This document shows, piece by piece, positions 21,230-24,164 of a stretch of 24,164 nt of DNA. The translations under genes and the position numbers were made by a program. Below the pieces are notes generated by a model, which did no database searches, was not told where the DNA came from, and was given only the letters and a program-made list of their open reading frames with translations. The stretch comes from SIG440 sp045591035 (GTDB lineage: Bacteria; Bacillota; Clostridia; Monoglobales; Monoglobaceae), in the NCBI GenBank assembly GCA_045591035.1, contig JAZNSG010000015.1, forward strand, positions 1-24,164, read 5' to 3'. Positions within the stretch are counted from its first letter, which is position 1, and each line of letters opens with the position of its first letter.

Positions 21230-22078
21230 ATGAATACCGAAAAACAAAACTCACTTTTGCTATCTGCAGCAAACGTGAGAAAACTGGCGCTCGAAGCTGT
21301 TCACAGCGCGAAATCAGGGCATCCGGGCGGCTCACTTTCTGCCGCTGATATTCTCACCTATCTCTACAAGGCTGAAATGAATGTCAATCCTGCTGACCCC
21401 AAAAACGCCGACAGAGACCGCTTTGTTCTGTCTAAAGGTCACGCATCCCCGGCTCTTTATGCTGTATTGGCAGAATGTGGTTTCATCCCCAAAGAAGATA
21501 TAACAACCTTCAGAAAGGCAGACAGCTATCTTCAGGGTCATCCCGAAATGAAAGGTGTTCCCGGAGTTGATATGTCAACCGGTTCATTAGGTCAGGGCAT
21601 CAGTGCCGCTTGTGGAATAGCCCTTTCGGGAAAACTGAGCAAAAAGGACTATCGTGTATATTCAATTTTGGGCGACGGCGAATGTGAAGAAGGTCAGGTT
21701 TGGGAAGCTGCAATGTTTGCCGCTCACTACAAGCTTGATAACCTCACTGTATTTCTTGACTTTAACGGTCTTCAAATCGACGGTGACATAACAGAGGTAA
21801 TGAACCCCACTCCCTTTGACAAAAAGTTCGAAGCCTTCGGCTGGAACGTAATCGTCATAGACGGACACAATTTCACAGAAATTGAAAATGCAGTAAACAC
21901 TGCAAAGGCACATAAAGGCGCTCCCACAATCATAATTGCAAAAACAATTAAAGGAAAAGGCGTCTCATTCATGGAAAACGAAGCCGGTTGGCATGGTAAC
22001 GCTCCCAACGACGAGCAGTTTGCTGTTGCAATGGGCGAACTTGAAGAATACATAAAAACTCTGGGAGGTGTGTGCTGA
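21230..22078 (+). CDS. Transketolase, N-terminal subunit
   Basis: The TPP-binding half of a split transketolase, which transfers two-carbon units between sugar phosphates in the pentose phosphate pathway. The 282-residue product shows GHPGGSLSAADIL and SKGHASPALYAVL. The TPP motif is GDGECEEGQVWEAAMFAAHY followed by the distal asparagine in FLDFNG. The start is ATG 21230 with GGAGG upstream; an ATG five codons earlier overlaps that site. It overlaps the C-terminal subunit gene by one base (TGATG), which implies equal, coupled synthesis. Confidence 0.95.
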   Translation: MNTEKQNSLLLSAANVRKLALEAVHSAKSGHPGGSLSAADILTYLYKAEMNVNPADPKNADRDRFVLSKGHASPALYAVLAECGFIPKEDITTFRKADSYLQGHPEMKGVPGVDMSTGSLGQGISAACGIALSGKLSKKDYRVYSILGDGECEEGQVWEAAMFAAHYKLDNLTVFLDFNGLQIDGDITEVMNPTPFDKKFEAFGWNVIVIDGHNFTEIENAVNTAKAHKGAPTIIIAKTIKGKGVSFMENEAGWHGNAPNDEQFAVAMGELEEYIKTLGGVC

Positions 22079-23022
22079 TGTATACAATAGGTGAAAAAAA
22101 AGCAACCCGTGAAGCTTACGGTGCAGCTTTGGCAGAATTTGGCTGTGATGAACGAATTGTAGTTTTGGATGCGGACCTTTCAAAATCCACAAAAACCGAA
22201 ACCTTCCAGAAGAAATACCCCGAAAGATTTTTTAATGCAGGTATTGCCGAGGGAAATATGATGTCAATTGCCGCAGGTCTTGCGTCAACAGGTAAAATTG
22301 CTTTTGCAAGTTCCTTTGCTATGTTTGCCGCAGGTCGCGCCTTTGAACAAATCAGAAACTCTATTGGCTATCCAAAGCTCAATGTAAAAATTGGTGCAAG
22401 TCACGCAGGTATTTCCGTTGGTGAAGACGGTGCAACCCACCAATGTCTCGAGGATATGGGTATTATGCGTACAATTCCCAATATGGTTATTCTCAATCCC
22501 GCAGACTGCACCGAAGCCCGTCTTGCAGTTAAAGCAGCTATTGAATACGAGGGTCCTGTTTATCTTCGTTTCGGGCGTCTTGCTGTTCCCACAATTTTTG
22601 GCGAAGACTACAAGTTTGAAATTGGTAAAGGCGTAGAACTTGCCGACGGCAGTGATTTGACAATTATTGCTACCGGTCTTATGGTTCCCTATGCATTGGA
22701 GGCAAAGACAGTTCTTGCAGAACAGGGTATCTCTGCCAGAGTAATAAATATGCCCACCATCAAGCCCATTGACCGTGAAATTATTGCAAAAGCCGCAAGA
22801 GAAACCGGGGCAATCATCACCGCCGAAGAACATAACATAATTGGCGGACTTGGCTCGGCTGTTGCCGAAGTGGTTTGCGAGGAATTCCCCGTTCCCATGG
22901 CAAGGGTGGGAACCCGTGACGTGTTTGGTCGTTCAGGAGTCCCCGCAAAGCTTTTCGAAATCTATGGTCTTGACACAAAAACAATTGTTGAAAAAGCAAA
23001 AGAGGTATTTGCAAAAAAATAA
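22078..23022 (+). CDS. Transketolase, C-terminal subunit
   Basis: The pyrimidine-binding half plus C-terminal domain, 314 residues. Residues around GIAEGNMMSIAAGLAS hold the glutamate that activates TPP across the subunit interface. SHAGISVGEDGATHQCLEDM and PVYLRFGR follow, then the transketolase C domain (DLTIIATGLMVPYALEAK.. VINMPTIKPID). GGGAGG lies nine bases before the ATG, inside the upstream gene. Together with 21230-22078 it forms the complete two-chain enzyme common in Clostridia. Confidence 0.95.
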   Translation: MYTIGEKKATREAYGAALAEFGCDERIVVLDADLSKSTKTETFQKKYPERFFNAGIAEGNMMSIAAGLASTGKIAFASSFAMFAAGRAFEQIRNSIGYPKLNVKIGASHAGISVGEDGATHQCLEDMGIMRTIPNMVILNPADCTEARLAVKAAIEYEGPVYLRFGRLAVPTIFGEDYKFEIGKGVELADGSDLTIIATGLMVPYALEAKTVLAEQGISARVINMPTIKPIDREIIAKAARETGAIITAEEHNIIGGLGSAVAEVVCEEFPVPMARVGTRDVFGRSGVPAKLFEIYGLDTKTIVEKAKEVFAKK

Positions 23023-23044
23023 TTCTAAGAAGAGAAAAATAAAA

Positions 23045-23066
23045 ACCACCCCTAAGGGTGTTTCTC
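23045..23066 (+). terminator. Weak terminator-like hairpin after transketolase
   Basis: CACCC/GGGTG (23047-23051/23056-23060) with flanking AAA/TTT and a following TTTCTCT. The stem is short, and the stronger hairpin at 23108 probably completes termination. Confidence 0.5.
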
Positions 23067-23107
23067 TAAGAGATGTTTAGTGAAATATTCTAACAGGTGC
23101 GGAAGTT

Positions 23108-23137
23108 GGGTGAACAGTTTAGGCTGTTCACCCTTTT
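23108..23137 (+). terminator. Intrinsic terminator between transketolase and recombinase
   Basis: GGGTGAACAG/CTGTTCACCC (23108-23117/23124-23133), loop TTTAGG, then TTTT. It ends the plus-strand cluster just before the converging recombinase gene. Confidence 0.8.
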
Positions 23138-23145
23138 CCGTTGCC

Positions 23146-24164
23146 TTAAATTTGACCTGCATTTCCTATGTGAGTGAAATATATATCGATTTGCTGTGTT
23201 GCGCTTTTCGATCGTTTTTCACTTCGTTCTTGTATAACGATTTTGGATACAAAGGTCAATAATACTTCCGGTGTAAGTTCTTTGATGTGAATATACTTCT
23301 TAGCCAGTGCAATGAACTCGTCCGTGTTTGTGGCAGTAGATTTGAGTGCTTCGATTTCATCTTCCAACTCAGGTATCCGTAATTCTATATCTTTTTGTTC
23401 CGTTATGTAACTACCGGATAACAGCTGAAATTGATCGTCTGTAATTCTATGGAACTCATTATCTTCATACAGTCTTTTGAACAAGGATTCCAACTCATTC
23501 TTACGCTTTTTGAGTCTTCCAAGTTCTGCTTATTTTGCTGACAATTCCTTTCGGCTTTCGGCAGAGGTTTTCTGATTTATGAATTCTGCGAACTCTTTAG
23601 TCTTTGTTCTGGCATAGTATGTAATTCTTCTGATTTCTTCAAGAATGATTTCGTCCAGAACAGATTCCCTTATAGAATGAGGGGTGCATTGTTCTTCGCC
23701 TTTATGTTTTCTATACCTGCTGCAGATGAAATGAAATGCTGAAGGCTTTAGTGTTTTACCTCTGACAAAGTATAGCTTTTGTTCGCAATCTGCACAGTGC
23801 AGAATACCGCTGTACTTATTAATTCCATCCATAGAATCTCTTCTGCGTTTTCCTTCTCTAACTCTGCGAACGATTTCCCAAGTATCCATATCAATGATTG
23901 CTTCATGAGTTCCTTCTACACGAATCCATTCTTCTTCAGGTCTTTGTATTTTGTGCTTGTTCTTGTATGAAATAGTTGTTGCTTTGAGATTTATTGTATT
24001 TCCTATATAAACCTCGTTATCAAGAATTCCTGCAACTGTTCTGTCATTCCATCCGTATGGATCGGTTACATCGGTAGCAGCACCATACTTACCTGTTTTC
24101 TCATAGCTATATATTGAAGGTTTAAGGATTTTTCTCTCTTTCAGGATATGGGCAATATATGTAG
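23146..24164 (-). pseudogene. Large serine recombinase, 3' part, interrupted by an in-frame stop
   Basis: The open frame enters from the right edge of the window, so the N-terminal catalytic domain is outside. Visible are part of the recombinase domain (..GWNDRTVAGILDNEVYIG, then RPEEEWIRVEGTHEAIID), and a zinc ribbon (SGILHCADCEQKLYF .. FICSRYRKHKGEEQC). A coiled-coil linker and the C-terminal region (KIVIQERSEKRSK .. IDIYFTHIG) follow. These are hallmarks of the site-specific recombinases of Tn5397/phage type. A TAA at 23530-23532 splits it: the reading frame before and after is the same, and the residues on both sides (ELSAK / AELGRLKKRKNELE) are continuous coiled coil, so this is a point nonsense change, perhaps from CAA. 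A long open frame downstream of the stop suggests recent decay or a sequencing error. Confidence 0.85.

Noticed and set aside
23530..23532. TAA read as a sense codon (alternative genetic code)
   Set aside because: TAA is the normal stop at other genes in the window, for example rbfA, ylxR and cysE, so reassignment is not tenable.

Overview
The window is about 24 kb from a low-GC Firmicute, most probably an uncultured member of class Clostridia. The evidence is the AT-rich intergenic DNA, consensus sigma-A promoters with 17-bp spacers, strong AGGAGG-type ribosome binding sites, the short S1-KH-KH form of NusA, and gene orders typical of Clostridia: rimP-nusA-ylxR-ylxQ-infB-rbfA-nrnA-truB-ribF, acpS/nnrD-lipoprotein-alr-mazEF, and cysE-cysS-mrnC. 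No tRNA, rRNA or CRISPR array is visible.

Layout. Positions 1-820 hold no credible gene and consist of dispersed intergenic repeats. One is a MITE-like palindromic element (131-387), and there are two pairs of direct repeats. Positions 841-1470 hold the most striking object: three tandem small structured RNAs. Each has its own near-identical extended -10 promoter and its own near-identical intrinsic terminator. The bodies between differ in sequence but fold into the same pseudoknotted shape. The third RNA ends directly in front of the ribosome binding site of a 55-residue acidic/basic small protein (1483-1650).

Positions 1694-9400 (minus strand) are the translation and transcription housekeeping operon. 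It runs from a perfect TTGACA-17-TATACT promoter and a leader hairpin through rimP, nusA, ylxR/rnpM, ylxQ, infB, rbfA, nrnA, truB and ribF. Upstream lie nrdR with its own promoter, a DUF378 membrane protein (plus strand), an unknown membrane-anchored protein, rubredoxin and an unknown exported protein.

Positions 11999-17423 (minus strand) form a second cluster: a membrane glycosyltransferase, a small membrane protein, a fused holo-ACP synthase/NAD(P)HX dehydratase, a LolA-like lipoprotein, alanine racemase, and a MazF-type endoribonuclease. The putative MazF antitoxin keeps only the toxin-binding tail. A 350-bp divergent intergenic region separates this cluster from the plus-strand cluster 17774-23022: serine acetyltransferase, cysteinyl-tRNA synthetase, mini-RNase III, a YitT-family membrane protein and a split transketolase. 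From 23146 to the right edge is the 3' part of a large serine recombinase gene on the minus strand, interrupted by an in-frame TAA. It is the likely end of a decayed integrated element.

How they work together: the minus-strand operon couples ribosome maturation (RimP, RbfA, TruB), initiation (IF2) and elongation control (NusA, YlxR, YlxQ) with RNA turnover (NrnA) and flavin cofactor synthesis (RibF). The plus-strand cluster links cysteine synthesis to its charging onto tRNA and to 23S rRNA maturation. All function calls rest on protein motifs read by eye; no database search was run.
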